Positions 17,466 to 27,484 of a DNA stretch of 64,000 nt are shown piece by piece (position 1 is the first letter of the stretch; the number at the start of each line of letters is the position of its first letter). Both the position numbers and the translations under genes were made by a program. This stretch comes from Alteromonas lipotrueae (GTDB lineage: Bacteria > Pseudomonadota > Gammaproteobacteria > Enterobacterales > Alteromonadaceae), in NCBI RefSeq assembly GCF_019249215.1, contig NZ_JAESDI010000015.1, forward strand, positions 1-64,000, given 5' to 3'. The notes below the pieces were generated by a model. It was not told where the DNA came from, ran no database searches, and worked only from the letters and a program-made list of their open reading frames with translations.

Positions 17466-18583
17466 TATGCCTCCGCGGGCTGCTGTTTCTGTTTACGCGG
17501 TGCACTAGCGTCGTAAAATAAATCGCTAGCATCAGAGCCTTGCTCTTGTTGCTGTGCAATTTTTTCTTCCAACACTTGCTGATGTGCTTCATCAGAAAAA
17601 TCGCGAGTTCGCTCGGTGTTTATACCCAACTTTTTAAACAAAATAACATCTTCGTGGGTGTCTGGGTTAGACGTAGTCAGCAACTTACAACCATAGAAAA
17701 TAGAATTAGCACCCGCCATAAAACACAGCGCTTGCATCTGTTCATTCATGGCTTCGCGACCAGCAGATAAACGCACATGAGATTTAGGCATCATGATACG
17801 GGCTACTGCGATGGTGCGGATAAACTCGAAATAATCTAAATCTTCTAAACTGGCTAGTGGCGTACCTTTTACTTTAACCAACATGTTAATGGGTACACTT
17901 TGAGGTTGTTCCGGCAAGTTCGCTAATTGAATCAATAAGCTGGCTCTGTCGCCTGCAGTTTCGCCCATACCCACAATACCGCCAGAACACACATTCATGC
18001 CTGCCGCGCGCACGTTTTCAAGGGTGTTTAGTCTGTCTTGATAGGTACGAGTGGTAATGATATCGCCGTAGTATTCAGGCGAGGTATCAAGGTTATGGTT
18101 GTAATAATCTAGACCAGCCTGTTTAAGCGCTACCGCTTGGTCGCGGGTTAACATGCCAAGTGTCATGCAGGTTTCAAGACCAAGTTGTTTAACCTCTTCC
18201 ACCATTTTTACAATATAAGGCATATCTCTGTCACGTGGGTTACGCCACGCAGCACCCATACAAAAACGAGTAGAGCCTACTTGCTTGGCTTCTTTTGCTC
18301 GTTCAATCACTTTTTCGATTTCAAGCAAACGCTCTTTTTCTAAGCCGGTATCGTAACGCGCGCTTTGCGGACAGTATTTACAATCTTCCGGGCATGCACC
18401 GGTTTTAATCGACAACAAGGTGCTTACTTGTACTTCGTTTGGATTGAAGTGTTGTCTGTGAACTACCTGCGCTTGAAACAGCAAGTCGTTAAATGGCAAG
18501 GCATAAAGCGCCTCTACTTCGGCTTGTGACCAATCGTGACGAATTGTATTATTTTGCGCGTCAGGCGCTGAAGCCAGAGTCAT
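17465..18583 (-). CDS. bioB: Biotin synthase
   Basis: Radical SAM enzyme that inserts sulfur into dethiobiotin. The SAM cluster motif CPEDCKYC lies near residue 50, within [20 protein letters not shown], and the second [2Fe-2S] region is present. It is 372 residues, with a charged Gln-rich tail ([11 protein letters not shown]) longer than E. coli BioB. It is the first gene of bioB-F-C-D, which are joined by overlaps of 1 to 4 bases. A near-consensus promoter lies upstream, divergent from bioA. Confidence 0.97.
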   Translation of the reverse strand: MTLASAPDAQNNTIRHDWSQAEVEALYALPFNDLLFQAQVVHRQHFNPNEVQVSTLLSIKTGACPEDCKYCPQSARYDTGLEKERLLEIEKVIERAKEAKQVGSTRFCMGAAWRNPRDRDMPYIVKMVEEVKQLGLETCMTLGMLTRDQAVALKQAGLDYYNHNLDTSPEYYGDIITTRTYQDRLNTLENVRAAGMNVCSGGIVGMGETAGDRASLLIQLANLPEQPQSVPINMLVKVKGTPLASLEDLDYFEFIRTIAVARIMMPKSHVRLSAGREAMNEQMQALCFMAGANSIFYGCKLLTTSNPDTHEDVILFKKLGINTERTRDFSDEAHQQVLEEKIAQQQEQGSDASDLFYDASAPRKQKQQPAEA

Positions 18584-18616
18584 TGACTGTCCTTTACTAA
18601 TTAAGAATGCTGGCTT

Positions 18617-18647
18617 AGTCTATGCTTCAAACACGAGTTGTCAACTC
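18617..18647 (-). promoter_or_regulatory. bioB promoter with overlapping palindrome
   Basis: On the minus strand there is TTGACA (18640-18645), a 17-bp spacer and TAGACT (18617-18622). The perfect palindrome GAGTTG-T-CAACTC (18635-18647) covers the -35 box. The position is right for a biotin repressor operator serving the divergent bioB and bioA genes. The sequence does not clearly match the known BirA consensus, so the regulator is not established. Confidence 0.6.
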
Positions 18648-18681
18648 TGACCATTTCAAAAGCTTTACTAACGGTTGAATT

Positions 18682-19959
18682 TTGAACAATATAGATTTTG
18701 ATAAGAAACACATTTGGCACCCTTATACGTCAGCAACTAACCCCTTGCCTTGCTATGAAGTGGTTGGCGCTAGAGGAGCAGAGCTTACGCTTTCAACGGG
18801 CGACGTTTTAGTAGATGGCATGTCGAGTTGGTGGGCGGCCATTCACGGTTACAACCACCCTGTATTAAACCAAGCGGCCCACAGCCAAATAGATGCTTTT
18901 TCCCATGTGATGTTTGGCGGCATTACCCACCAGCCAGCGGTCGACCTATGTCGCACGCTTCTAGAAATGGTACCTGATGGACTTGAACGGGTCTTTTTAG
19001 CCGACTCCGGCTCGGTCTCGGTAGAAGTGGCTATCAAAATGGCCATTCAATATTGGGCGTGCCAAGGTCGCCCAGAAAAGTCTCGCATTGTAGCACCACG
19101 CAATGGTTATCATGGCGATACGTTTGCGGCCATGTCGGTATGCGATCCGGTAAACGGAATGCACAGCTTATTTGAGAGTGTTTTAAGCAAACAGCTATTT
19201 GCCCCAGCCCCACAAACCCGTTTCGGCCAGACGTTCAGCGAAGACGACATTTTACCTTTGGCCGAGCTGTTCGAAAACCATCACCATGAAATGGCAGCGC
19301 TTATTCTTGAGCCCGTTGTCCAAGGTGCGGGCGGTATGCGTATTTACCACCCTGAATATTTAAAACGCTGCCGCCAACTCTGCGACAACTACGACGTGCT
19401 ACTTATCTGTGATGAAATCGCTACTGGATTTGGGCGAACAGGCAAGCTATTCGCCTGTGAACATGCAGGCATTTCTCCAGACATTATGTGTTTAGGAAAA
19501 GCTATTACTGGCGGTTACATGACCTTAGCGGCCACCTTATGTACTGAAGATATTGCATTAGGTGTTTGCCAAGGCTCACCTGGCGTATTCATGCACGGCC
19601 CCACTTATATGGGTAACCCACTTGCCTGTTCCGTAGCTAATGCTAGCTTGTCATTGATAAACGAAAATCACTGGCAGCAACAAATCCCCGCCATTGAGAA
19701 ACAATTACACACTGAACTGTCAAAATGTGCCAACCTGCCTACGGTAGCCGATGTGAGAGTGCTAGGCGCAATAGGTGTGGTTGAAACCGTTCATCCTGTC
19801 AACGTGGCCGATATTCAGCGCCACTTTGTAAAACAAGGTGTGTGGATACGGCCTTTTGGTAAGCTGGTATACATTATGCCTCCATACATCATTAGCCCAG
19901 ACCAACTCAGCAAACTGACCCATGCTATCTACACCTATTTAAGCGGAAGTATAAGGTGA
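18682..19959 (+). CDS. bioA: Adenosylmethionine--8-amino-7-oxononanoate aminotransferase
   Basis: PLP aminotransferase that makes 7,8-diaminopelargonate using SAM as amino donor. The chain begins [16 protein letters not shown], as BioA proteins do. The substrate region [16 protein letters not shown], the cofactor segment [13 protein letters not shown] and the PLP lysine in CLGKAITGG near residue 272 are all present. It starts at TTG (18682) with a weak ribosome site. It is divergent from bioBFCD, the common arrangement in gammaproteobacteria. Confidence 0.96.
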   Translation: MNNIDFDKKHIWHPYTSATNPLPCYEVVGARGAELTLSTGDVLVDGMSSWWAAIHGYNHPVLNQAAHSQIDAFSHVMFGGITHQPAVDLCRTLLEMVPDGLERVFLADSGSVSVEVAIKMAIQYWACQGRPEKSRIVAPRNGYHGDTFAAMSVCDPVNGMHSLFESVLSKQLFAPAPQTRFGQTFSEDDILPLAELFENHHHEMAALILEPVVQGAGGMRIYHPEYLKRCRQLCDNYDVLLICDEIATGFGRTGKLFACEHAGISPDIMCLGKAITGGYMTLAATLCTEDIALGVCQGSPGVFMHGPTYMGNPLACSVANASLSLINENHWQQQIPAIEKQLHTELSKCANLPTVADVRVLGAIGVVETVHPVNVADIQRHFVKQGVWIRPFGKLVYIMPPYIISPDQLSKLTHAIYTYLSGSIR

Positions 19960-20041
19960 AAATATAGGGGTGCGATGACTGGTCTACCGTAATTTATACA
20001 CTGCTTAATCGCTGAAAAATAACTCTAGGTCAGTCATTTAT

Positions 20042-20563
20042 ATGTTTGTACGCGTTTTTGATAAAATCGTTTTTGCCACTCTGTTTGTTGCCGCACTGCA
20101 GGTGCCTATTTTAGCCGATCACTATCGTCAGTACTTGAGCGGCTATTACGATGCAACCCGCGAAGAAGTGTCTGCCATGTCGGCATTAGCAACGCAGCAT
20201 GGCTATGCATCAGTGGGGGCAATGTTAAGTGCACTAAGGCAAAACAGTGAAGCCGTGGTAAGAGCAGATGCAGAACGTAAATCGACGCTTTTCACCAAGC
20301 TAGACCATATAGAACAAGGGATCAAGAACCTTGAGCACGGCCACTATTATGAAAAAGCTTGGTATATGCTCACACCCTCAAACGCGCCTACACTGCAGAA
20401 GGTATTGGGTAATTTCAGCCCATCCGTGCCGCTTACCCCATCATCAATTATTTTCAGCTTTATCACTGCTTTACTGATTAATTTACTATTGTGGGGCCCA
20501 TACCTTTGCTACTGCCAAGTCAGGCACTTGAAGCACAAGCCACGGCACGCCAGTTATCGTTAA
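20042..20563 (+). CDS. DUF2937-type membrane protein
   Basis: A 173-residue protein. It has an N-terminal hydrophobic segment (about 7-25), a charged helical middle (about 40-115, with DHYRQYLSGYYDATREEVSAM) and a C-terminal membrane helix (about 133-160) followed by a basic tail. This two-helix layout and the sequence suggest the DUF2937 family, whose function is unknown. No clear ribosome site precedes the ATG. It may follow bioA in the same transcript, 82 bp downstream. Confidence 0.65.
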   Translation: MFVRVFDKIVFATLFVAALQVPILADHYRQYLSGYYDATREEVSAMSALATQHGYASVGAMLSALRQNSEAVVRADAERKSTLFTKLDHIEQGIKNLEHGHYYEKAWYMLTPSNAPTLQKVLGNFSPSVPLTPSSIIFSFITALLINLLLWGPYLCYCQVRHLKHKPRHASYR

Positions 20564-20835
20564 CGCTCTTTGGCGCAGCCTATTACGCCCTATATAGCGA
20601 GGCAAACAATGTAAAGCCAGAGCAAGGCAACTATGCCCCTCACTTGCACGTCTATTCTCCCTACACTATTCCCCTACCTATTCATCCTAAATGCACTTTG
20701 AATAATTTCTATGCAAATTTGGCATTCTCCATGCAGTAAGCTTAATAGGAGTTTTTTGTTTTAGCATAAATAAACCGTGCCAATAACAAAAAAGCGCAAT
20801 TATTTTAGTTAGTTAAATAGTAAGGAAGAATCATA

Positions 20836-21117
20836 ATGCCTACTGACGCACAATTACTTATTGGGAAAGTGTTGCAAATAAAAGACAAAATCAGTGCAAA
20901 ACGTCATTGTATCCCTAGCGAGCTACAAACTGAGTGGGACGCACTTGATAAGAAAACAGCCTGCTTCGAAAGCACGGCCATTTTCAAGTCTGCGGTGAAA
21001 GGTCAACACACCAGCAAGCAACTTGCCTATTCTGGTTCAGTTAAAGAATTATCAGGTTTAGTTAACCGCCTAAACGCGCTTAATGAAGAAGTAACAATTG
21101 CGCAGGTTAGGCATTAA
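20836..21117 (+). CDS. Small hypothetical protein
   Basis: A 93-residue, charged, probably all-helical soluble protein with no signal peptide and no motif I recognise. It is supported as a gene by AAGGAAG upstream of the ATG and by its position in an otherwise empty gap. A weak hairpin TTAAGGC/GCCTTAA at 21155-21178 follows and may terminate it. I cannot suggest a function. Confidence 0.6.
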   Translation: MPTDAQLLIGKVLQIKDKISAKRHCIPSELQTEWDALDKKTACFESTAIFKSAVKGQHTSKQLAYSGSVKELSGLVNRLNALNEEVTIAQVRH

Positions 21118-21284
21118 TAACTGCGCTGCTATATTCTAGCTCAAGGTGCCTAAATTAAGGCTTTTCACTCTGCCTTAAGTTTGTAGTCCCTAGCGTTATG
21201 AAAACAACCGCGCTTTTATTATTGAAGCAATCTTGGCTAATCAGTCATTCCCATCAGCCGCGAAATGCTTTAGAAAGTAGCTTT

Positions 21285-22496
21285 TTAGATAGCAGCTTTT
21301 GTAGACAGTAGCACTAGCGTACGCACTTTGCGTGTACCGTAACTGGCTAAGCGAACAAAGTCGTCTCTTGCCACTGGAATGTGTTGAAATTCAACACGCT
21401 GACTTTCGTTTTGACTATTGCCTTCGTCAGCATCGGGGTCGTGCAAATAAAAGCATTGTTCATCGTAACTGGTAATAGCCACCCAATGTGGTGCTTTTTT
21501 CTTGTCAAATGCATAGGTGCTTATTAAGCACACCACCGCTTTACCAGCATCTAGCGCTTGTTCTATAGCATCAACACGCCACTCTTCAGTAGCAATAGCC
21601 ATATTACTTTTTTGCGCTTGAAGCAAAAAGTCAGCTTCTACTTGCCCAACAATATGCTTTTTATGCTCACTTCTTACGCCATCCACAAACAATGGCAAAG
21701 GCTGGTTAATCAAAACTTCTGCCGTAAACCCTTCCAATTGTGCCGCTAGCGCCAATCCAATAGGGTGGCAACCGCCATGGCCTGACGTCATAAATATTGT
21801 GGTCGCCGTACGCCAAATCGCCAATTCTTTTTGCTGGTTCATTGCAAAACCATTTTGCAATGAACACATGGCCATCATCAATGCCGATGGCCCACAGGTA
21901 AACTCAGTCGTTTGCTGATACCAAGGGTATATAGCATGGGACATGGCTTTCGATGACACCAATACCTTTTGCATACGCAAGGCGTTTGAATGATCGTCGT
22001 AATAATCAACGTACATACCGAACTGTTTAAAACCTAGCCTTTGGTAAAGTGAAATAGCGCCCTTATTGTCCGCAGACACTTCTAGGCGCATAAAGCGCTT
22101 TCCCCTGGCTAACGCCTGCTCCCCTAGCCTTGCTATCAACTTTTCAGCTATTCCGAGGCCACGGGCTTCGGGCAACACCGCGATGGAATACAACCGAGTA
22201 AGTTGTGTTCCTCTGCGTAGCAACAGTAATCCATAACCCGCTAGCGAAACCCCTTGCGCGCTATGATGCTCGGCAATATAAAATTCAGCATGTTTGGCTG
22301 TAACGTAAAAACGAAAGCGGCGAACATTCAGCTTATCGCTTTTAAAACACGTGTTTTCGATGTGTTGTATTCGTTTCACATCATCTAACGTGGCTTTTCT
22401 CAATTGAACATTGTTCACGGCATTCTTTTCAGCTTCATCCCCACCTTTATATTCAGGCGCAAGTTTATTGTATTCAGAAGCAAGTGCACTGTTCAT
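21285..22496 (-). CDS. GNAT acetyltransferase fused to a C39-like peptidase
   Basis: A 403-residue two-domain protein. Residues about 30-178 are a RimI-like GNAT domain (IAVLPEARGLGIAEKLIARL for acetyl-CoA binding, then NKGAISLYQRLGF). Residues about 188-400 are a papain-like fold of the Peptidase_C39-like type (DUF3335): Cys201 in EFTCGPSALMM, His337 in APHWVAI, and Asp353 or Asp355 in LHDPD form a plausible catalytic set. Its ATG is two bases after the stop of the RimK-like ligase gene, with GAGGA in that gene's end, so the two are co-translated. The pairing suggests that the products make, modify or cut a small peptide or amide. The substrate is unknown. Confidence 0.85.
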   Translation of the reverse strand: MNSALASEYNKLAPEYKGGDEAEKNAVNNVQLRKATLDDVKRIQHIENTCFKSDKLNVRRFRFYVTAKHAEFYIAEHHSAQGVSLAGYGLLLLRRGTQLTRLYSIAVLPEARGLGIAEKLIARLGEQALARGKRFMRLEVSADNKGAISLYQRLGFKQFGMYVDYYDDHSNALRMQKVLVSSKAMSHAIYPWYQQTTEFTCGPSALMMAMCSLQNGFAMNQQKELAIWRTATTIFMTSGHGGCHPIGLALAAQLEGFTAEVLINQPLPLFVDGVRSEHKKHIVGQVEADFLLQAQKSNMAIATEEWRVDAIEQALDAGKAVVCLISTYAFDKKKAPHWVAITSYDEQCFYLHDPDADEGNSQNESQRVEFQHIPVARDDFVRLASYGTRKVRTLVLLSTKAAI

Positions 22497-22498
22497 GC

Positions 22499-23998
22499 TT
22501 ATCGTCCTCGCCGCTCTAGTCTGTCCGCAAATTCTTGCATAATTAACTCATACAAGGCTTTGCCTAAATACTTATCTTCCACTCCAGCATCTATGCTCGG
22601 GTTATCGTTTACTTCAATCACGTATACCTGATTGCCTGAATGCTTGATGTCTACACCGTATAAACCATCACCCACAACCTTTGCTGCTTTAATTGCTGCC
22701 TGCAATACCGGCTTAGGTACTTCAAAGGTTGGCATAGTAGTAAAGCCACCGGATGAAAAACGCTCGCCTTGATGGTGATAAATTTGCCAATGATTTCGCG
22801 CCATAAAATACTGACACGCGTAAATCGGCTTACCGCCCAACATACCAATACGCCAATCAAACTCGGTAAAAATATATTCTTGAACCAGTACTAAGGCAGA
22901 TTCTGCTAACATCTCGACTAATCGGGCTTTTAACACATCGCGGTTTTCTGCTTTGTGTACCCCCCTTGAAAACGAGCTTTCTGGCAACTTCAATACCAAA
23001 GGTAAGCCGAATTCTTCAATAAGCTTATCGCAGGTTTCATCATCTGAATTCGACACAAAGGTGGCTTTCGGTGCCGGTACTTTTTGATAAGTAAACGCAT
23101 CTTGTAAAAACACTTTGTTGCAACAGCGCAATATAGACTGGGTATCATCCATCACTATTACCCCTTCTCGCTCAGCCGCTCTGGCTAAACGGTAGGTATG
23201 ATGGTCTATCGCCGTAGTTTCACGAATAAATAACGCATCATAGTGGCCCAAATCTTCAGGCGACAAACGTGAAACCACATCAGCTCTAAAACCCACCTTC
23301 TCAGCCGCTTTTACAAAGTGGCGAATGGCTCTTTCATCGCTAGGAGGCGTCGACTCATCAGGGTTAACTAAAATAGCCATGTCCCAACGAGTGCGCTTAC
23401 TTACTTTAGAAGCACGCCACTGTTTCGTAGTGTAGTTTTCTAACTGTGCAATACACTGCTGCTGTTGTTTACTGTCTAGCGCGGTAAAGGGCTTCGCAGC
23501 AATATCAGCAAAGCCAACCACATTATGTTTACCACTTACTTTTTTACCCTCCTTTTTATCTGCACGGGAATCAGATACCGACAGGGTAAGTAGCAAAATC
23601 GGACACGGATATTTTTCAAACGCTTGACGGGCGACACGCTTGAAACGCTGATCTTTAACTTCACCAAAAAGTACTAATAAAGGTGCAGTAGGAATGTCAA
23701 TTTCATCCACGGGTAACGACAATGCAAAAGGCAGCCTATCCACACTGCGTGCTTCTGCTAGTCGTAGGTCGTTAATGGTGTTTACACCGGGCAATACTAA
23801 ATGGTTACGTGCCTGCGCTAGCAATGAACAATAGTACCCTTGGCTTAAATAGCGGGTAGTATCACACAGGTTTATCACCCGTATTTTTGGTTCATTAAGT
23901 TTCGGAAACTCCGCCAAGTAATCTTGAAAAGTAAGTACCGATAACGCTGTTTCGCTAAATGGCGTAACATCGTCAGCCACAATCAACGTATTGTGCAT
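22499..23998 (-). CDS. RimK-like ATP-grasp ligase with RLAN domain
   Basis: A 499-residue predicted carboxylate-amine ligase. Residues about 1-140 fit the RimK-like N-terminal (RLAN) domain, with NLCDTTRYLSQGYYCSLLAQ. The remainder is an ATP-grasp fold: LPLVLKLPESSFSRGVHK (nucleotide-binding strand), VLVQEYIFTEFDWRIG, and the Mg-binding end YGVDIKHSGNQVYVIEVNDNPS. Such enzymes join amino acids or amines to a carboxylate with ATP. It is the first gene of a two-gene operon with the GNAT-peptidase fusion. It is not the ribosomal S6 modifying RimK itself, which is shorter and lacks this N-terminal domain. Confidence 0.85.
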   Translation of the reverse strand: MHNTLIVADDVTPFSETALSVLTFQDYLAEFPKLNEPKIRVINLCDTTRYLSQGYYCSLLAQARNHLVLPGVNTINDLRLAEARSVDRLPFALSLPVDEIDIPTAPLLVLFGEVKDQRFKRVARQAFEKYPCPILLLTLSVSDSRADKKEGKKVSGKHNVVGFADIAAKPFTALDSKQQQQCIAQLENYTTKQWRASKVSKRTRWDMAILVNPDESTPPSDERAIRHFVKAAEKVGFRADVVSRLSPEDLGHYDALFIRETTAIDHHTYRLARAAEREGVIVMDDTQSILRCCNKVFLQDAFTYQKVPAPKATFVSNSDDETCDKLIEEFGLPLVLKLPESSFSRGVHKAENRDVLKARLVEMLAESALVLVQEYIFTEFDWRIGMLGGKPIYACQYFMARNHWQIYHHQGERFSSGGFTTMPTFEVPKPVLQAAIKAAKVVGDGLYGVDIKHSGNQVYVIEVNDNPSIDAGVEDKYLGKALYELIMQEFADRLERRGR

Positions 23999-24338
23999 GT
24001 AATTCGCTTCTAAATAATATTAAGTAAGTTACAATTCGAGTGATGCGATATTTGAAAGTAATATTCGCCACCACTCGAGTAAGAATGGCGCTGAGTTTAC
24101 GCCGAAAGTGAAAATTGCAAAGTGAATTGAGCACGGCTTTTTTTCATCGTTAAGACAACGAAAACTAATCTATCCAGTAGGGTTATTGATGGTGAAGAGC
24201 TATCGCCCGTTAGAAGGCGCTAGGCTGTGATTCAAGCTCAGCCGAAATGAGGCGAAAGCCCAAGACAGCTGTCGTTTTCACTTAGCTTTTTTATAAAAAA
24301 TACTGCGAACAGATTTCAGTAAACAAATAGGAGATTGT
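23999..24338. other. Divergent intergenic region, RimK-like operon / yrbG
   Basis: This 340-bp gap holds promoters for both sides, not clearly identified, and a hairpin-rich stretch at about 24180-24275 described separately. I see no further gene in it. Confidence 0.5.
24200..24273 (+). ncRNA. Candidate structured leader RNA of the yrbG-like gene
   Basis: Three hairpins and a palindrome follow in order: CTA-CGCC/GGCG-TAG (24200-24223), GGCTG/CAGCC (24223-24243), GGC-GAAA-GCC (24251-24260) and GACAGCTGTC (24264-24273). GCTG at 24224-24227 can pair either with CAGC at 24239 or with CAGC at 24266, so two exclusive folds are possible. The element ends 65 bp before the start of a cation-exchanger gene. 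I do not recognise a known riboswitch class; the conserved yybP-ykoY features were not found. Confidence 0.35.
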
Positions 24339-25307
24339 ATGTTACTAGCCAGTTTAGCCATTCTTATCGGGCTACCGGTTTTGCTATGGAGTGCAGGGAA
24401 ATTTGTAGGCGGCGCAGCATCCGTCGCCAATCACTTTGGCGTATCTCCACTTCTTATTGGTATGCTCATTATTGGTTTTGGAACGTCAGCCCCTGAAATC
24501 ATTGTTTCAATCTTCGCGGCCATTCAGGGTAACTCAGGTATTGCGCTAGGTAATGCCTACGGCTCAAACATCGCTAACATACTGCTTATTTTAGGATTAA
24601 CCGCACTTATCAGCCCTATTGCGGTTAAATCGAACATTATTAAAAAGGAAATTCCCGTACTACTGGGCATTACCTTTTTTGCCTCTTGGCAGGTACTAGA
24701 CCAAACGGTATCAAAGGATGATGCTTTCTCATTACTAGGCCTGTTTATGTTGCTTATTTCGTGGAGTATTTGGCACGGCATGCAAGGCAGTAAAGATAAA
24801 CTAGCCGATGAATACAGTGAGGAAATCAATGCAACAGAAGGTACTATTAAAACCCATATTGTATGGCTTATTACCGGCCTATTGCTGCTAGTAGCCAGCT
24901 CTCGCATATTAGTGTGGGGAGCTGTTGAAGTGGCCACCTTCTTTGGCGTTAGCGATACCATCATTGGCTTGACGGTTATTGCCATTGGTACGTCTTTGCC
25001 CGAACTTGCCTCATCCCTCATTGCAGTGAAAAAAGGGGAGCACGATTTGGCCTTGGGTAATGTTATTGGCTCTAACATGTTCAACACCCTCGCCGTAGTA
25101 GGTATTGCAGGTACTATTCAGCCGATGACGGTAAGTGCTGACTTCTTATATCGCGATGTAGTGGTGATGCTAGCAGCCACCGTAGCACTGTTTGTATTTT
25201 GCATTGGCTACAAGCGCCAAGGGCGCTTAAATCGAGTAGAAGGGGGCGCATTTGTGGCAGCTTACGCCATTTACACCTATTGGCTTATTAGCATCGCCTT
25301 TATGTAG
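24339..25307 (+). CDS. yrbG: Sodium/calcium exchanger family protein, YrbG-like
   Basis: A 322-residue inner-membrane protein of the CaCA superfamily with about ten helices. Both ion-binding alpha repeats are visible: GFGTSAPEI near residue 47 and AIGTSLPELASS near 220, each followed by an ALGN..GSN segment. The sequence and length match bacterial YrbG. The transported ion is inferred from the family only. AGGAGA precedes the ATG. Its end overlaps the convergent membrane-protein gene by 8 bp. Confidence 0.92.
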   Translation: MLLASLAILIGLPVLLWSAGKFVGGAASVANHFGVSPLLIGMLIIGFGTSAPEIIVSIFAAIQGNSGIALGNAYGSNIANILLILGLTALISPIAVKSNIIKKEIPVLLGITFFASWQVLDQTVSKDDAFSLLGLFMLLISWSIWHGMQGSKDKLADEYSEEINATEGTIKTHIVWLITGLLLLVASSRILVWGAVEVATFFGVSDTIIGLTVIAIGTSLPELASSLIAVKKGEHDLALGNVIGSNMFNTLAVVGIAGTIQPMTVSADFLYRDVVVMLAATVALFVFCIGYKRQGRLNRVEGGAFVAAYAIYTYWLISIAFM

Positions 25308-25695
25308 CGGCTCCCATAGTAGTGGCCAGTGTAATAAGGCTAATAACAGCTATGCTGGCCAATACGAATAAATTAAAACCGAATTGATCGCCCTGTCGCC
25401 TGCTTCGGCGGGCGCGCATTACAATACTGACCAAGCTTACCAATAAACACACTTGCAGCATGATTTGCATGGCTTTTACATATTCAGCCGACCACCCTGT
25501 GTCGCCTTCAATTCCCCAATATTCTTGTACACCACTGATAAAATCGGGGCGCGCAAAGTGAAAAAGAACCAGAGTTACGACTAAGGCTAACCACCCTACT
25601 ACATTCAGGGCCAGCATCACGCGAAAGAAATTCGTTTCGGTTCTAGGTCTTGAACGTCGCTCTTCAACACCGTACGGATTATATTTATTTCCCAT
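25300..25695 (-). CDS. Small membrane protein of unknown function
   Basis: A 131-residue protein. It has a basic N-terminus (VEERRSRPRTE) and three hydrophobic segments near 28-48, 72-90 and 105-127, joined by a periplasmic-looking loop with Trp residues and a basic cytoplasmic loop (RARRSRRQG). I do not recognise a named domain. It is divergent from asnS and converges on yrbG with an 8-bp overlap. Confidence 0.65.
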   Translation of the reverse strand: MGNKYNPYGVEERRSRPRTETNFFRVMLALNVVGWLALVVTLVLFHFARPDFISGVQEYWGIEGDTGWSAEYVKAMQIMLQVCLLVSLVSIVMRARRSRRQGDQFGFNLFVLASIAVISLITLATTMGAAT

Positions 25696-25987
25696 TTGTC
25701 ACTCTGTTCTCTGGCATCCCGCTTTAGGTTGAGTATACTAGCGTGCTATTGGATTATGCGTTATTAGCGGTATTTATTTTTAGTCCTCTTGTAAACGCCA
25801 TTCTCGCGTTTTTAAAATGACTAAGTGCTATCTCGCTTTTTCAGGATGAAAATTCTAAAACATGCTGAATTATCGGCAGAAAATCCAAAAGATTGACGTA
25901 AAAACCATTATTAGTGCAAATGCACATTGCTGTTGCTTGTGGCCAATGACACAAAACAGCATAAATCAGTGAGACGGAGAAATTAAC

Positions 25988-27385
25988 ATGACGCATGCGC
26001 CCGTTGTCGACGTACTTAAAGGTAAGTACGCAGTTGGCGAATCGGTAACCGTTAAAGGTTGGGTAAGAACACGCCGCGACTCTAAGGCTGGGTTATCTTT
26101 TATAGCACTACACGATGGTAGTTGCTTTGACCCTATTCAAGTGGTGGCACTGAGTTCTCTGTCAAATTACGCTGACGTACAGCGTTTAACAGCAAGTTGC
26201 TCACTATCGGTAACGGGTGTGGTAAAAGCATCTCAAGGCCAAGGCCAATCGGTAGAAATTGAAGCAACAGAGGTTGAGGTATTAGGCTGGGTAGAAAACC
26301 CTGATACCTACCCAATGTCAGCTAAGCGTCACAGTATCGAGTATTTGAGAGAGTACGCTCACTTGCGCCCTCGTACTAACGTAATTGGTGCGGTAACCCG
26401 TGTGCGTAACTGCTTATCACAGGCCATCCATCGCTTTTTCCACGAACGCGGCCACTTTTGGGTGTCAACCCCAATTTTAACCGCAAGTGACACAGAAGGC
26501 GCTGGTGAAATGTTCCGCGTATCTACATTAGATATGATGAACTTACCACTAGACGACAAAGGTAACGTTGATTACTCAGAAGATTTCTTCGGTAAAGAAA
26601 CTTACCTTACCGTTTCGGGTCAGTTGAACGTTGAAACTTACTGTACAGCTATGTCTAAGGTTTATACCTTTGGACCTACTTTCCGCGCAGAAAACTCAAA
26701 CACATCTCGCCACTTGGCTGAGTTTTGGATGATTGAGCCGGAAGTCGCTTTTGCTGATTTGAGCGATATTGCTCAACTAGCTGAAGATATGCTGAAGTAT
26801 GTATGTAAAGCCGTACTTGAAGAGCTGCCAGATGACATGAACTTCTTTGCTCAGCGCATTAAAAAAGATGCCGTTGAACGCTTAGAAAAGCTAGTGAGTT
26901 CTGACTTTGTTCGCATGGACTACACAGACGCTATCGACATTCTACAAAACTGCAAAAAGACGTTCGAATTCCCTGTTGAATGGGGAATCGATTTGTCTTC
27001 TGAGCATGAGCGCTATTTAGCCGAAGAACATGTTGGCGCGCCTATCATTATGCAAAACTATCCTAAGGATATTAAAGCATTCTATATGCGTATTAACGAC
27101 GACGGTAAAACCGTTGCAGCTATGGACGTACTTGCACCAGGTATTGGTGAAATTATTGGTGGCTCGCAGCGTGAAGAACGCCTGGATGTTTTCGATGCCC
27201 GTTTGGAAGAAATGGAATTGTCGAAAGAAGACTACGCTTGGTATCGCGACCTTCGCCGTTACGGCACCGTACCTCATTCTGGTTTCGGACTAGGTTTCGA
27301 GCGCTTGGTTGCTTATGTGACTGGTATGCAAAACGTACGTGATGTTATTCCATTCCCACGTACACCAGGTAACGCAAGCTTCTAA
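25988..27385 (+). CDS. asnS: Asparagine--tRNA ligase
   Basis: Class II synthetase that charges tRNA-Asn. It has an N-terminal OB-fold anticodon-binding domain (about 15-100, [17 protein letters not shown]) and a C-terminal catalytic core: motif 2 [25 protein letters not shown] and motif 3 [15 protein letters not shown]. The 465 residues match the family. GGAG lies before the ATG, and a strong terminator follows. Confidence 0.97.
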   Translation: MTHAPVVDVLKGKYAVGESVTVKGWVRTRRDSKAGLSFIALHDGSCFDPIQVVALSSLSNYADVQRLTASCSLSVTGVVKASQGQGQSVEIEATEVEVLGWVENPDTYPMSAKRHSIEYLREYAHLRPRTNVIGAVTRVRNCLSQAIHRFFHERGHFWVSTPILTASDTEGAGEMFRVSTLDMMNLPLDDKGNVDYSEDFFGKETYLTVSGQLNVETYCTAMSKVYTFGPTFRAENSNTSRHLAEFWMIEPEVAFADLSDIAQLAEDMLKYVCKAVLEELPDDMNFFAQRIKKDAVERLEKLVSSDFVRMDYTDAIDILQNCKKTFEFPVEWGIDLSSEHERYLAEEHVGAPIIMQNYPKDIKAFYMRINDDGKTVAAMDVLAPGIGEIIGGSQREERLDVFDARLEEMELSKEDYAWYRDLRRYGTVPHSGFGLGFERLVAYVTGMQNVRDVIPFPRTPGNASF

Positions 27386-27408
27386 ATTGCGGTAAATCTT
27401 GTTTATGT

Positions 27409-27435
27409 AAAGCCAGCACCTTGTGCTGGCTTTTT
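27409..27435 (+). terminator. asnS terminator
   Basis: AGCCAGCAC-CTT-GTGCTGGCT forms a perfect 9-bp stem followed by a T-run, 25 bp after the asnS stop codon. Confidence 0.95.
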
Positions 27436-27484
27436 GTTTTCTGCAGTCAGCGTTTCTTACCACTCATCACTTCACGCTATTCTA

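Noticed and set aside
20491-20739. 82-codon frame overlapping the end of the DUF2937-type gene
   Set aside because: It starts at GTG inside the upstream gene without a ribosome site and encodes an unstructured, proline-rich chain; more likely non-coding.
24557-25087. 176-codon minus-strand frame opposite the yrbG-like gene
   Set aside because: It mirrors a conserved membrane-protein gene; composition explains the long open frame, and no start signal is seen.
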